The notes under the pieces are model-generated. The model ran no database searches and was not told where the DNA came from. It worked only from the letters and a program-made list of their open reading frames with translations. From assembly GCA_965206315.1 (NCBI GenBank), contig OZ242210.1, positions 1 through 64,000 of the forward strand: DNA of 64,000 nt. The letters run 5' to 3'. Of this stretch, positions 15,025-23,073 are shown one piece after another (positions within the stretch are counted from its first letter, which is position 1; every line of letters starts with the position of its first letter). A program made the position numbers and the translations under genes. Source of the stretch: Bin16 sp965206315 (GTDB lineage: Bacteria > Chloroflexota > Dehalococcoidia > Lucifugimonadales > Australimonadaceae).

Positions 15025-16281
15025 ATGCAGACCGAGCGATCACCCGCGCCGGACATCACCAGGCTCGCCATCCCCATCGCCCTCATCTTCTTCATGTGGG
15101 GCTTCGGCACCGGCGCGCTATGGGTCGCGCGTCCCCTCTTCGCCCTCGCGCTGGGCGGGACGCTGCTGCAGGTCGGTCTCGTTTCGTCCCTGAGCGCGAT
15201 GCCCCGGCTCATCTCCGGTCCCATCGCCGGCCTCCTCTCCGACCGCTGGGGCAGACGCCCCATGCTCATCCTGGGTGCGATCGGGCACGGTTTGATCCTC
15301 GTCGGCCAGTTCGCAACCACCAACTACGTGCACTACGCCTTGCTCGAAGCGCTGGCGGGCATCACCATCGCCATCTGGACGATCAGCTCCAGCGTCCTGA
15401 TAGCGGACCTCACGAAGATCGCGAACCGCGGGCGAACGGTCGCCTTCCGCGACACGGCGATGCGGCTGGGGATGCTGGCGGGCCCTCTCGTCGGTGGGTT
15501 CATCGCCGCACAGTTCGAGCTGCGATGGGTGTTCATCTTCATCGCGTCCACCAAAGTCGTCGCCATCTTCGTCGTGCTGTTCCTCATTCCGGAGACGAGC
15601 CCTGCCCGCGCCTCGCGCGAACTCGCCGCCCGCCCCGGCGAGACACGACCTGCGCGTGGCGGCATCCCGTGGGCGATGTTCCGCACGAGGTCGTTCGTGG
15701 CGATCGCCGCGGCCACCATCTGCTTCGGCATGATCGGGTTGGGGCCCGGCATCTTCCGGACGTACTATCCCATCCACGCCCAGGAGACGCTGATGCTCTC
15801 CCCGGACGTCATCGGCAATCTCGTCGCGATGGGCGCCGTACTGACGATGCTTGTGGCAGCACCCACCGGTTTCGCGGTCGACCGCTTCGGGCGCAAGTGG
15901 CCGCTCGTGTTCGGCCTCATTCTGCTCGGCGGCTCCGTCTACCTGCTGGGGGCGTCGACGGCCTTCATCGGCATCGCGGTGGCCTTCGCCGTCTTCGCCA
16001 TCGCGGAGGGGATGAACACGAACACCAATCAGACGTACGCGATGGACCTCGCGCCGACGGAGCAGCGCGGCGTCTTCCTGAGCGCCTTCCACATGGCGAC
16101 GAGCGCCGGGATGATGATCGGGCCGCTGCTCGCGGGACTGCTGGCCGGACGCCTCGGCCTGGAGACCACGCTCTTCATCTTCGTAGGCGTCGCCGCAGGA
16201 TGCGTCCTGCTGTTCGTCGTGCTTGCCCAGGAGACGCTGCGGCGGGAGCAGGCGCCGGAACCCGCCCCTACCGCACGGTAG
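15025..16281 (+). CDS. MFS transporter
   Basis: A 418-residue major facilitator with about twelve hydrophobic segments. Motif A appears as GLLSDRWGRRPML at about residue 70 and again, weakly, as GFAVDRFGRKWPL in the second half. It follows the CoA-transferase by 14 bases. The 3' end overlaps the convergent cyclopropane synthase gene by 14 bases. The drug:proton-antiporter-like sequence leaves open export or uptake; the substrate is unknown. Confidence 0.85.
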   Translation: MQTERSPAPDITRLAIPIALIFFMWGFGTGALWVARPLFALALGGTLLQVGLVSSLSAMPRLISGPIAGLLSDRWGRRPMLILGAIGHGLILVGQFATTNYVHYALLEALAGITIAIWTISSSVLIADLTKIANRGRTVAFRDTAMRLGMLAGPLVGGFIAAQFELRWVFIFIASTKVVAIFVVLFLIPETSPARASRELAARPGETRPARGGIPWAMFRTRSFVAIAAATICFGMIGLGPGIFRTYYPIHAQETLMLSPDVIGNLVAMGAVLTMLVAAPTGFAVDRFGRKWPLVFGLILLGGSVYLLGASTAFIGIAVAFAVFAIAEGMNTNTNQTYAMDLAPTEQRGVFLSAFHMATSAGMMIGPLLAGLLAGRLGLETTLFIFVGVAAGCVLLFVVLAQETLRREQAPEPAPTAR

Positions 16282-17389
16282 CGTAGCCGCCCCGCACGCC
16301 CCGCTTCGCCAGCACGACCTGCCACAGCTGGATGTTGCGCGACCGGAACCCGCCCGCGCACGCGAGCAGGTAGAACTTCCACATCCGGTAGAAGCGCTGG
16401 TCGTAGCGGTCCTTCAGCGAGTCCCAGTTGCTGTGGAACTTCTCGTACCATGCCACGAGGGTCTTGTCGTAGTCCGCGCCGAAGTTGTGCCAGTCTTCCA
16501 CCATGAACAGCCCCTCGATCGCCTCCCCTATCTGGGTAACCGACGGCAGGACGCCGTTCACGAAGATGTACTTGTCCATCCACGGGTCTATCGCATTCGT
16601 CGACTTGTTGGAGCCTATCGTATGCAGCAGGAAGAAGCCGCCGTCCTCCAGCAGGCGCTCTGCCGTCTCGAAGTACGCGCGGTAGTTCTTCGGCCCCACG
16701 TGCTCGAACATCCCCATCGAGACGACGTGGTCGAAGCGTCCCTGTGCGTCGCGGTAGTCCTGCAGCAGCCCCGTCACCGGCAGGTGGCCGTACCGCTCGC
16801 CGATGTACTTCACCTGCTCCTCGGAGATGGTGACGCCCGTGCAGTGCGCGCCGTAATTCTCCGCCGCGAACCCCATGAACGCGCCCCAGCCGCAGCCGAT
16901 GTCGAACACCGACTGCCCGGCCTGCAGCCCGATCTTGCGGCAGATGAGGTCCAGTTTCGCGTCCTGCGCCGCGTCGAGGTCGGTCGCTTCCTTCCAGTAG
17001 CCGCAGCTGCCAGTGATGCGCGAGTCGAACGTCGCGGCGAAGAGGTCGTTGCCGAGGTTGTAGTGCTGGTCGCCAACGGCCCAGGCGCGCTTCTTGTTCT
17101 GGCGGTTCGTCCAGCGCGCCGAGAGCGCGAGCCGCAGCGTCTTGAGGTTCCGCGGGATGAGGTGCTGTGCACCGGAGCCGAGGATGCGCGCCATCGTCTC
17201 GTCGAGCTGCTCGGAGTCCCACCAGCCGTCCATGTACGCCTCGCCGAACCCGAGCGAGCCCTCCGCGAACACGCGCGCGAACAGCCGCTCGTCGTGCACC
17301 TGGATGTCCCACGGGTCCGGCCCGTTTATCGCCACCTCCGCAGGCGCCAGGAGGCGCTCTGCCTGCTCTCTGAACTTGTCGTTCGCCAT
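16268..17389 (-). CDS. cfa: Cyclopropane-fatty-acyl-phospholipid synthase family methyltransferase
   Basis: A 373-residue SAM-dependent methyltransferase of the CFA synthase family. The N-terminal segment GFGEAYMDGWWD and the middle YNLGNDLF and GSCGYWK are CFA-type, and VFDIGCGWGAF is the SAM site. It adds a methylene bridge across cis double bonds of membrane phospholipid acyl chains, a stress adaptation. The ATG at 17389 is preceded by AAGGAGC at a long spacing. A TATACTC element lies about 43 bases upstream. Its tail overlaps the convergent MFS gene. Confidence 0.88.
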   Translation of the reverse strand: MANDKFREQAERLLAPAEVAINGPDPWDIQVHDERLFARVFAEGSLGFGEAYMDGWWDSEQLDETMARILGSGAQHLIPRNLKTLRLALSARWTNRQNKKRAWAVGDQHYNLGNDLFAATFDSRITGSCGYWKEATDLDAAQDAKLDLICRKIGLQAGQSVFDIGCGWGAFMGFAAENYGAHCTGVTISEEQVKYIGERYGHLPVTGLLQDYRDAQGRFDHVVSMGMFEHVGPKNYRAYFETAERLLEDGGFFLLHTIGSNKSTNAIDPWMDKYIFVNGVLPSVTQIGEAIEGLFMVEDWHNFGADYDKTLVAWYEKFHSNWDSLKDRYDQRFYRMWKFYLLACAGGFRSRNIQLWQVVLAKRGVRGGYATVR

Positions 17390-17431
17390 GTGGGTTCCGT
17401 AACGCTCCTTGCCGCTGGCTATCGGCGAGAG

Positions 17432-17437
17432 AGTATA
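17432..17437 (-). promoter_or_regulatory. Likely -10 element (TATACTCT) for the cyclopropane synthase gene
   Basis: On the minus strand the sequence is GCTATACTCTC, about 43 bases before ATG 17389. It is one of the recurrent TAYACTC elements. The upstream -35 position is GC-rich and unlike TTGACA. Confidence 0.45.
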
Positions 17438-17468
17438 GCGCGCCGCGCGCCGGGGTGTGCGCGCCGGT

Positions 17469-17496
17469 ATGACGGCGGCGTCCACAGGCGTATACT
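17469..17496 (+). promoter_or_regulatory. Candidate promoter for the amidohydrolase at 17533
   Basis: TATACT at 17491-17496 lies 16 bases after ATGACG at 17469-17474, which shares TGAC with the -35 consensus. The start codon follows after 36 bases. It faces away from the cyclopropane synthase promoter, so this 143-bp gap is a divergent promoter region. Confidence 0.5.
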
Positions 17497-17532
17497 CACG
17501 AGGCGCAACACAGGTGTGAGAGGAGAAGCACC

Positions 17533-18654
17533 ATGGCAGGGATCGTCGACGCAGACACTCACATCATCGAGCACCCCGGCGTCTGGGAACACTTCGACGC
17601 CGACATGTACCACCGCAGGCCCCTGCTCGCCTCCATCCCGCTCGACGGCGAGGACGGCCCCCGCGACTTCGTCTGGATGGTCAACGGCGCCGCCGTCCCG
17701 AAGCGCTCGGGCAAGGGCAGCTACGCCGTCGCGGTCGGCGGCTCCGACTCCGAGAACGCCCGCACCGACATCCGCGCCTCCGTGCGCTACATCACCGACC
17801 CCCTCGCCCGCGTCGAGGACATGGACATGCGCGGCGTCGACTCCGAGGTCGTCTTCCCCACCGTCCTCCTCGCCTACATCACCGACGACGTCGACCTCGA
17901 AGTCGCCATCTGCCGCAGCTACAACCGCTACATGGCCGACGCCTGGCGCGTGGCGGGCGACCGCATGGCGTGGGTCGTCGTGCCCCCGCTACGCGACATC
18001 GAGGCCTCGTTGCAGGAGATCGAGACGGCGCGCGACAACGGCGCGGTCGGCGTCTTCTTCCGAGGCGTCGAGGGCGACCGCTCGTTGGCGGAGTCGTACT
18101 TCTTCCCCGTCTACGAAGCGGCGCAGCGGCTCGGCATGGCCATCAGCATCCACACCGGCGGCGGCTCACCCGGCATGCTGCAGGTATTCGATCGCAACGT
18201 CTCGCACAACCTGCCGCACGTGCGCTCGCTGCCGCTCTTCGCGTTCCGCGACCTCGTCGCGCACAAGATTCCGGAGCGCTTCCCGGACCTGACGTTCGGC
18301 TTCATCGAGGCGTCGGCGTCATGGGTGCCCTACGTCGTCCACCACCTCCGGCGCTCCACCCGCACCTCGGAGCGCGGCATCGGCCGCGCCAACCCCGACG
18401 CGTCGCTCGACTTCGGCCCTGCCCTCTTCCGCGACTATCGCCTCTTCATCGCCGCCGAGACCGACGAGGACATCCCCTACCTCCTCACCTACATCGGCGA
18501 GGACAACATCATCATGGGTTCGGACTACGGCCACCAGGACCAGTCGAAGGACAACGGCATGGTCGGCGTCATGCAGCGCCGTGAGGACCTCCCCGCCCAC
18601 ATCGTCGAGAAGATCCTCGCCGACAACCCCACGCGCTACTACGGACTGGGGTGA
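17533..18654 (+). CDS. Amidohydrolase-2 family metal-dependent hydrolase
   Basis: A 373-residue TIM-barrel hydrolase or decarboxylase. Active-site landmarks are DADTHIIEHPGVWEHF at the N-terminus, ISIHTGGGSPGM near residue 210 and MGSDYGHQDQSKDNG near 335. The ATG has GAGAGGAGAAG upstream. Its closest relative in the window by eye is the gene at 51881-52924, which shares the IHTG and the D-Y-x-H-x-DQS features. The substrate is not determined. Confidence 0.87.
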   Translation: MAGIVDADTHIIEHPGVWEHFDADMYHRRPLLASIPLDGEDGPRDFVWMVNGAAVPKRSGKGSYAVAVGGSDSENARTDIRASVRYITDPLARVEDMDMRGVDSEVVFPTVLLAYITDDVDLEVAICRSYNRYMADAWRVAGDRMAWVVVPPLRDIEASLQEIETARDNGAVGVFFRGVEGDRSLAESYFFPVYEAAQRLGMAISIHTGGGSPGMLQVFDRNVSHNLPHVRSLPLFAFRDLVAHKIPERFPDLTFGFIEASASWVPYVVHHLRRSTRTSERGIGRANPDASLDFGPALFRDYRLFIAAETDEDIPYLLTYIGEDNIIMGSDYGHQDQSKDNGMVGVMQRREDLPAHIVEKILADNPTRYYGLG

Positions 18655-18672
18655 TTCCCTCTCCCGCACCTT

Positions 18673-18690
18673 CCGTCATTCCCGCGAAGG
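18673..18690. repeat. Truncated copy of a dispersed CGTCATTCCCGCGAAGG repeat
   Basis: This is the left half of the inverted repeat found complete at 35476-35502 and 42588-42613. Here only the first arm remains, next to a terminator hairpin. Confidence 0.55.
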
Positions 18691-18693
18691 AGC

Positions 18694-18717
18694 AGGGGCG
18701 CCCAAATGGGCGCCCCT
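18694..18717. terminator. Bidirectional hairpin terminator between convergent amidohydrolases
   Basis: GGGGCGCCC and GGGCGCCCC flank an AAAT loop; the stem can extend one base each side. It lies midway between the stop codons at 18654 and 18749. Confidence 0.65.
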
Positions 18718-18748
18718 CTAGGTGTTCTGTCTGAGCTAGAGTTGTGCT

Positions 18749-19762
18749 TTACTCGTCCAGCTTCAGCAGCCTGCGTGCGTTCCCCTCGTAGATCTTCTGC
18801 TTGTCCTCGATGCTCGCCGTGATGCCGTCCATCACCGCGAGCGTCGACCGGATGTAGCCGGAGCCCTTCTCCGGATCGAACGGCGCGTCCGACGCGAAGA
18901 GCACCCGGTCAGCACCGAAGAACGCCAGCCCGCACTCCGTCGCCGGGACGGAGCCGAACGTCGCGGTGTCCGCGTAGAACATGCGGAAGTAGTCGTACGG
19001 ACGCTTCGCCAGCCGCCCGAGCGTGCCCGCCTCGTGCGGATCGTCGCTGCGCCGACCCAGCTGGTCGAGGCCGGGCCCGACGCGCCCCTCAAAGAACGGC
19101 ACCATGCCGCCGAGGTGATGCGTGATGATCTTGATGTCCGGGTACTTGTCGAACAGGCCGGACATGACGATGCGCCCCATCGCGACGCTCGTCTCGTACG
19201 GCCAGCCGAACGCCCACCACATGTCGTACCAGGAGCGCTCCTCCGTCACGTAGTCGGAGAACTCGGCTGAACGCGTGGGGTGCAGCCAGATCGGCAGGTC
19301 GAGCTCGGCCATCTTGTCGAACACCGGCGCAAGCTCGGGGTCGTCCAGGGGACGGCCGTTCACGTTCGTGAATATCTGCACGCCCTTCGCGCCGAGCTTG
19401 TTGATGGAACGGTCGATCTCGTCAAGTGTGGCCTGGGTGTTGTTCATCGGCAGCGCCGCGACGAACCCCGGGAACCGGTCCGGGTGCTGCGAGACGACCT
19501 CCGCCATGCCGTCGTTGGCGATCTGCGCGAGTTCCGGGCTGTCCTCCGGTCCGGCGACGACCTCGACGGGCGGCAGGTTCAGCGAGAACACCTGCTTGTA
19601 GTCGTCGCCGAACTGGTCGATCTTCTCGAACCGCGCGTCGACGTCGTACAGCATCGGGATGGCGGAGACGCGCTTCATCATGTACGCGCCGCCCTCGCTC
19701 ATGTTGGTCATCGCGTCGAAGTAGGGCTTGGGCAGAATGTGGTTGAAGATGTCTATCTTCAC
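18749..19762 (-). CDS. Amidohydrolase-2 family protein, ACMSD-like
   Basis: A 337-residue protein of the aminocarboxymuconate-semialdehyde decarboxylase-like branch. It starts VKIDIFNHILPKPYFDAM, with IWLHPTR near residue 180, ITHHLGGMVPFFEGR near 230 and FASDAPFD near 295; the His and Asp residues of these motifs are the expected metal ligands. GTG 19762 is chosen because GGAGGACTAC precedes it at good spacing, whereas the longer frame starts inside the promoter. The reaction, hydrolysis or non-oxidative decarboxylation, cannot be told from sequence. Confidence 0.85.
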   Translation of the reverse strand: MKIDIFNHILPKPYFDAMTNMSEGGAYMMKRVSAIPMLYDVDARFEKIDQFGDDYKQVFSLNLPPVEVVAGPEDSPELAQIANDGMAEVVSQHPDRFPGFVAALPMNNTQATLDEIDRSINKLGAKGVQIFTNVNGRPLDDPELAPVFDKMAELDLPIWLHPTRSAEFSDYVTEERSWYDMWWAFGWPYETSVAMGRIVMSGLFDKYPDIKIITHHLGGMVPFFEGRVGPGLDQLGRRSDDPHEAGTLGRLAKRPYDYFRMFYADTATFGSVPATECGLAFFGADRVLFASDAPFDPEKGSGYIRSTLAVMDGITASIEDKQKIYEGNARRLLKLDE

Positions 19763-19804
19763 GTAGTCCTCCGTTGGGGCGCAGCCGCGCCATATTCGCA
19801 GGAG

Positions 19805-19810
19805 AGTATA
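19805..19810 (-). promoter_or_regulatory. Likely -10 element (TATACTCT) for the ACMSD-like gene
   Basis: Minus-strand GATATACTCTC lies 43 bases before GTG 19762, the same distance as in the cyclopropane synthase promoter. No -35 consensus is visible. Confidence 0.45.
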
Positions 19811-19878
19811 TCCCACTCGTTCGGGTAACTCCCCTCTGGTACGATGCCGCCCTCTTACCCTACCCCGGGGAGTAGCCC

Positions 19879-20652
19879 GTGCAGGTACGCATCGTCGGCG
19901 CGCACAGCCTGGACTCGAAGCACGCCCACCATAACTGCTTCCTCATCGACGAGCACATCGCCGTCGACGCCGGCAGCATCATGAGCGCGCTCGCCGCTGA
20001 CGAACAGGAGCGCATCGAGACCGTCCTCCTCACCCACCACCACTTCGACCACTGCCGCGACCTGCCGACGCTGGCGCTCAACAATCGCGATGCAGGCAGG
20101 ACCGCTACGGTCTACGCGGAACCGCCCGCGCTCCGTACCACCAACAGCCTTCTGATGGACGGGCGCATCTACATCGACGCCACCAAGGCCCCCGAGCGTG
20201 GCGTGTCCCCACCCCTCTCGCTCCGCCCCTTCGGCGTCGACGAGACGCACGAGGTGCTCGGCTACCGCGTCTCCAGCGTGCGCGTCGACCACCCGGTGCC
20301 GACGATGGGCTACATCGTCAGCGCGGGCGGGCTGAGCGTCGGTTTCTCCGGCGACACCGGCGGCGCGCTGATGGGCTTCTTCACGCACCCCACGCCACCC
20401 GACGTGCTGCTGATCGACGTCAAGTGGCCGGAACGCTTCCGCGCACTGGCGGAAACGTCGGGCCACATGACGCCCGGGATGCTGCGGCAGGAGTTGCTCG
20501 CCGCGAAGGAGGCCGGCGTCGCGCTGCCGAAGCTCCTTGCCGTGCACCGCTCGCTCCGCGAGGAGCCGGAACTGCTGCGCGAACTCGCCGCACTCCAGTC
20601 CGAACTGAACGTCGACCTGGAGCCCGGCTACGAGGACATGGTCATCGGATAG
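19879..20652 (+). CDS. Metallo-beta-lactamase fold hydrolase
   Basis: A 257-residue MBL-fold protein. The zinc motif is THHHFDH at residues 52-58 (His53, His55, Asp57, His58). GFSGDTGG near residue 155 supplies the bridging Asp, and a late AVHRS supplies a His. The family covers RNases, phosphodiesterases, lactonases and similar hydrolases; nothing here fixes the substrate. The GTG at 19879 has GGGGAG upstream. It is transcribed away from the ACMSD-like gene. Confidence 0.85.
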   Translation: MQVRIVGAHSLDSKHAHHNCFLIDEHIAVDAGSIMSALAADEQERIETVLLTHHHFDHCRDLPTLALNNRDAGRTATVYAEPPALRTTNSLLMDGRIYIDATKAPERGVSPPLSLRPFGVDETHEVLGYRVSSVRVDHPVPTMGYIVSAGGLSVGFSGDTGGALMGFFTHPTPPDVLLIDVKWPERFRALAETSGHMTPGMLRQELLAAKEAGVALPKLLAVHRSLREEPELLRELAALQSELNVDLEPGYEDMVIG

Positions 20653-20676
20653 GCACTTGATGCTGGGGTAAGTACT

Positions 20677-20877
20677 CTATTTGGCACTACCCGCAATCAG
20701 CGCGCGCACGGCAGATGCCAGCTCCTTTGGAACAGTCATAACCGTCTCCGTGGAGTCCTCAAAGGCTGCTTCATCCTCGGCAACGGCTTCGTCCTCGCTG
20801 AGAGATTCGTAGTGCTGGAGCACACGCCGGACGCGTTCTTCATCCCACCCCGGCGGGAACTTTGTTTTCTCCTTCAT
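20677..20877 (-). CDS. Putative antitoxin partner of the DUF4258 protein
   Basis: A 66-residue acidic protein starting MKEKTKFPPGWDEERVRRVL, with an Asp/Glu-rich middle (SEDEAVAEDEAAFED) and VTVPKELASAVR-like end (TVPKELASAVRALI). Small acidic proteins of this pattern are commonly encoded next to DUF4258/RelE-like toxins. The ATG at 20877 has AAGGAGAGG upstream. It follows the toxin-like gene by 13 bases. The order toxin then antitoxin is the reverse of most type II modules but occurs in BrnT/HigB-type pairs. Confidence 0.6.
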   Translation of the reverse strand: MKEKTKFPPGWDEERVRRVLQHYESLSEDEAVAEDEAAFEDSTETVMTVPKELASAVRALIAGSAK

Positions 20878-20890
20878 TGCCCTCTCCTTC

Positions 20891-21157
20891 TCATACGCCG
20901 CCGGAATGCAGCAAGGGGTTCCCACTCAGTTCGTACGCCGTGATGACGAAGACATGATCCGGCTCGGGGTCAGGCACGTAGATTACCCGCAGGCGACGAC
21001 CAGCACGGGTCCGGCCGATCGCGATACGTACTCCGTCTCGTCCAGACCGATCTTCATCCGGCGACTCCAGGACATCCGCTACTTCACGCTCTTGGACTCC
21101 ATGAGAAAGAATATGCAGGTCGTCGGTTTCTGGGTCAATATAGAATCTGGTATGCAA
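20891..21157 (-). CDS. DUF4258-like putative toxin (RelE/BrnT-type fold)
   Basis: An 88-residue basic protein. HILSHGVQEREVADVLESPDE, then a VRIAIGRTRAGRRLRVIYVPD strand pair and HVFVITAYEL, match the DUF4258/BrnT-like small toxin pattern of helix plus beta-sheet. The proposed start is TTG 21157 with a weak GGGG upstream, so the N-terminus is uncertain. It is divergent from the Phd-type antitoxin gene and shares a promoter gap of about 70 bases with it. Confidence 0.6.
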   Translation of the reverse strand: MHTRFYIDPETDDLHILSHGVQEREVADVLESPDEDRSGRDGVRIAIGRTRAGRRLRVIYVPDPEPDHVFVITAYELSGNPLLHSGGV

Positions 21158-21230
21158 GGCTGCGACCCCTGCCCCTATGATAAGACAACCTCACGTGCGC
21201 GACCTCAGCACTCTGGCACAGGACGAGTCC

Positions 21231-21464
21231 ATGACAACCGTGAACGTCCGCGAAGCGAAGTCCCAGCTCTCCCGCCTGCTCAGACAGGTCGAGGCCGGGG
21301 AGGAGGTCATCATCGCCCGCAACGGCAAGCCCGTCGCACGGCTGGTGCCATGCAAGCCCCTGGGCAAACGGCAACCGGGCACGTTGAAGGGCCTCATCAG
21401 CATCGACGAGCGCTTCTTCGAGCCCCTCCCAGAGGAGGAATTGCGCCTCTGGGAAGGACGCTGA
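21231..21464 (+). CDS. Phd/YefM-type antitoxin without adjacent toxin
   Basis: A 77-residue protein beginning MTTVNVREAKSQLSRLLRQV, followed by EAGEEVIIARNGKPVARLVP, the standard Phd/VapB DNA-binding region. The rest, ending EELRLWEGR, resembles the toxin-wrapping tail of antitoxins paired with PIN toxins. The ATG at 21231 lacks a strong ribosome site; an in-frame upstream ATG at 21177 is possible. Only 41 bases separate its stop from the convergent hydrolase, so no toxin gene follows. Confidence 0.75.
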   Translation: MTTVNVREAKSQLSRLLRQVEAGEEVIIARNGKPVARLVPCKPLGKRQPGTLKGLISIDERFFEPLPEEELRLWEGR

Positions 21465-21505
21465 CCGCTACGGCGTGCGCCGTCTCTGGTAACGCTTGCT
21501 ATCGG

Positions 21506-22210
21506 TCAGCTGAGGTGCTTCCCGAACCACGCGAGCGCGTCGGCCCACGCGGTTTCGGCTGCCTCCTGGACGTAGCGGTCCGCGTTCGTGTGGTTGTGGA
21601 ACGCATGCGGCGCGTTGGCGTACACCTTCATGTCGCACGTCGTCCCGGCGTCGTTCAGCGCCTTCGTGATGTCGTCGATGCCCGCGTTGATGCGTTCGTC
21701 CAGCTCGCCGTAGACGGCGTAGACCGCGCCCTTGATGTTCGGCACCTGCTCCAGCGGCGGGTTCGCGCCGTAGAACGGCACTGCAGCCGCGATGTCCGCG
21801 CTCTCCGTCGCCACGCGCCACGTGATGCCCCCGCCGAAGCAGAAGCCGATGATGCCGATGCTCGTCACGTCGGACTGCGCCTTGAGGTAAGCGATCACCG
21901 CCTGCACGTCGCTCACGTGCCGCTCCCGCGGGATCTCGCCCAGCTTCGCCGGGATGTCCTCGATGCTCGCCGTGCCGCCGTCGCGCGACAGCAGGTCCGG
22001 CGCGACCGCGATGTAGCCGTTACTGGCGAGGCCGTCAGCCACGTCGCGCAGGTAGGGCACGAGCCCCCGGTTCTCGTGGATGACGATGACCGCAGGAGCG
22101 CTGCCGCCCCCAGCCGGTTTCGACTGGTACGCCGCGAGTTGGGCGTCGCCCGCGTCTATCGAGATGTCGCTTCCCGAGGGCTCAGGCCCGCCGATGAGAG
22201 GGTTCGCCAT
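21506..22210 (-). CDS. Dienelactone hydrolase family protein 1
   Basis: A 234-residue alpha/beta hydrolase. The Cys nucleophile sits in IGFCFGGG near residue 128; the acid is in GELDERI near 175 and the His in NAPHAFHNH near 205. VIHENRG near residue 47 is the usual DLH Glu/Arg element. Dienelactone hydrolases open lactones formed in aromatic ring cleavage. The ATG at 22210 has GGAGGATAGGAG upstream. It is the last gene of a probable six-gene minus-strand operon. Confidence 0.88.
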   Translation of the reverse strand: MANPLIGGPEPSGSDISIDAGDAQLAAYQSKPAGGGSAPAVIVIHENRGLVPYLRDVADGLASNGYIAVAPDLLSRDGGTASIEDIPAKLGEIPRERHVSDVQAVIAYLKAQSDVTSIGIIGFCFGGGITWRVATESADIAAAVPFYGANPPLEQVPNIKGAVYAVYGELDERINAGIDDITKALNDAGTTCDMKVYANAPHAFHNHTNADRYVQEAAETAWADALAWFGKHLS

Positions 22211-22249
22211 TTCTCCTATCCTCCTTTGGTCTTGGTCAGGCCGGCTGGA

Positions 22250-23047
22250 TCACTCCAGCCTGACGTTCTTGCTGTAGTCGTACTCGGTCGAGATGTCGCT
22301 CGCGAAGTCCCACGTCACACGGCTCGTGTCCCAACCGGCGCCGAACGCTTCTTCGAAGAACGCAAGCATGTCTTTCCATGCAACGGCGGTCTGCTCCGGG
22401 CGGTACCGTCCCGGCATCGTATCGTTGAACCAGCCGTGCGGTGCGTCCGGGTAGACGCGGATGCGGTAGCTCTTGTTGGCCTGCTCGAACGCGTTGCGCC
22501 ACGCCAGCATACTGTCCACGGACATGACGTGGTCCGCCTCGCCGAACTGGCCGAGCACGGGGCACTGTGTCCCGGCAATCAGGTCGCTCATGGGCACTGG
22601 ATGCTCCGGCGTCGGCTGCCAGTCAGGGCCGTCCACCCCGCCGTAGAGCGCAACCACCGCCGCGACGTCGTTCCGGTGCGCCGCGTACAGGATCGGCTGA
22701 CGCCCCGTCTGGCAGACGCCGATGATACCGATGCTGTCGCTCCGCACGTAGTCCTGGCTGCGCAGGAAGCGGATGACTTCATCGAAGTCGTCGATCACTT
22801 CGTCGTCGCGGATGACAACGCGGGCGTCGCCGCGTGCCAGCGCGTCGAGGTCGCCGTCGAAGCGGTGGAACAGGTCGGGCGAGACACCCACGTAGCCCAC
22901 CTCGGCGAGCCGCTCGGCCATGTCCTTCGGGTGCTGGACGATGCCGTACCGCTCGTGCAGCCACATCACCGCTGGGCGCGGTTCGTCCGTATCGGGCCGC
23001 GCCAGCCAGACGCTCATCCCGCTCTCCATGCGATGCTCTTCCAGCAT
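22250..23047 (-). CDS. Dienelactone hydrolase family protein 2
   Basis: A 265-residue hydrolase with the Cys nucleophile in IGVCQTGR. The acid lies in GEADHVM and the His in APHGWFN, and LHERYG carries the conserved Glu-Arg. It resembles the 27927-28709 protein (GFCQSGR, LHERYG, GHGWFN) more than its immediate neighbour. The ATG at 23047 follows CACAGGAGG. It lies 39 bases upstream of the next hydrolase gene and 26 bases after the LLM gene, within one operon. Confidence 0.88.
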   Translation of the reverse strand: MLEEHRMESGMSVWLARPDTDEPRPAVMWLHERYGIVQHPKDMAERLAEVGYVGVSPDLFHRFDGDLDALARGDARVVIRDDEVIDDFDEVIRFLRSQDYVRSDSIGIIGVCQTGRQPILYAAHRNDVAAVVALYGGVDGPDWQPTPEHPVPMSDLIAGTQCPVLGQFGEADHVMSVDSMLAWRNAFEQANKSYRIRVYPDAPHGWFNDTMPGRYRPEQTAVAWKDMLAFFEEAFGAGWDTSRVTWDFASDISTEYDYSKNVRLE

Positions 23048-23073
23048 GGCGCTTCCTCCTGTGAGACCGGCGC

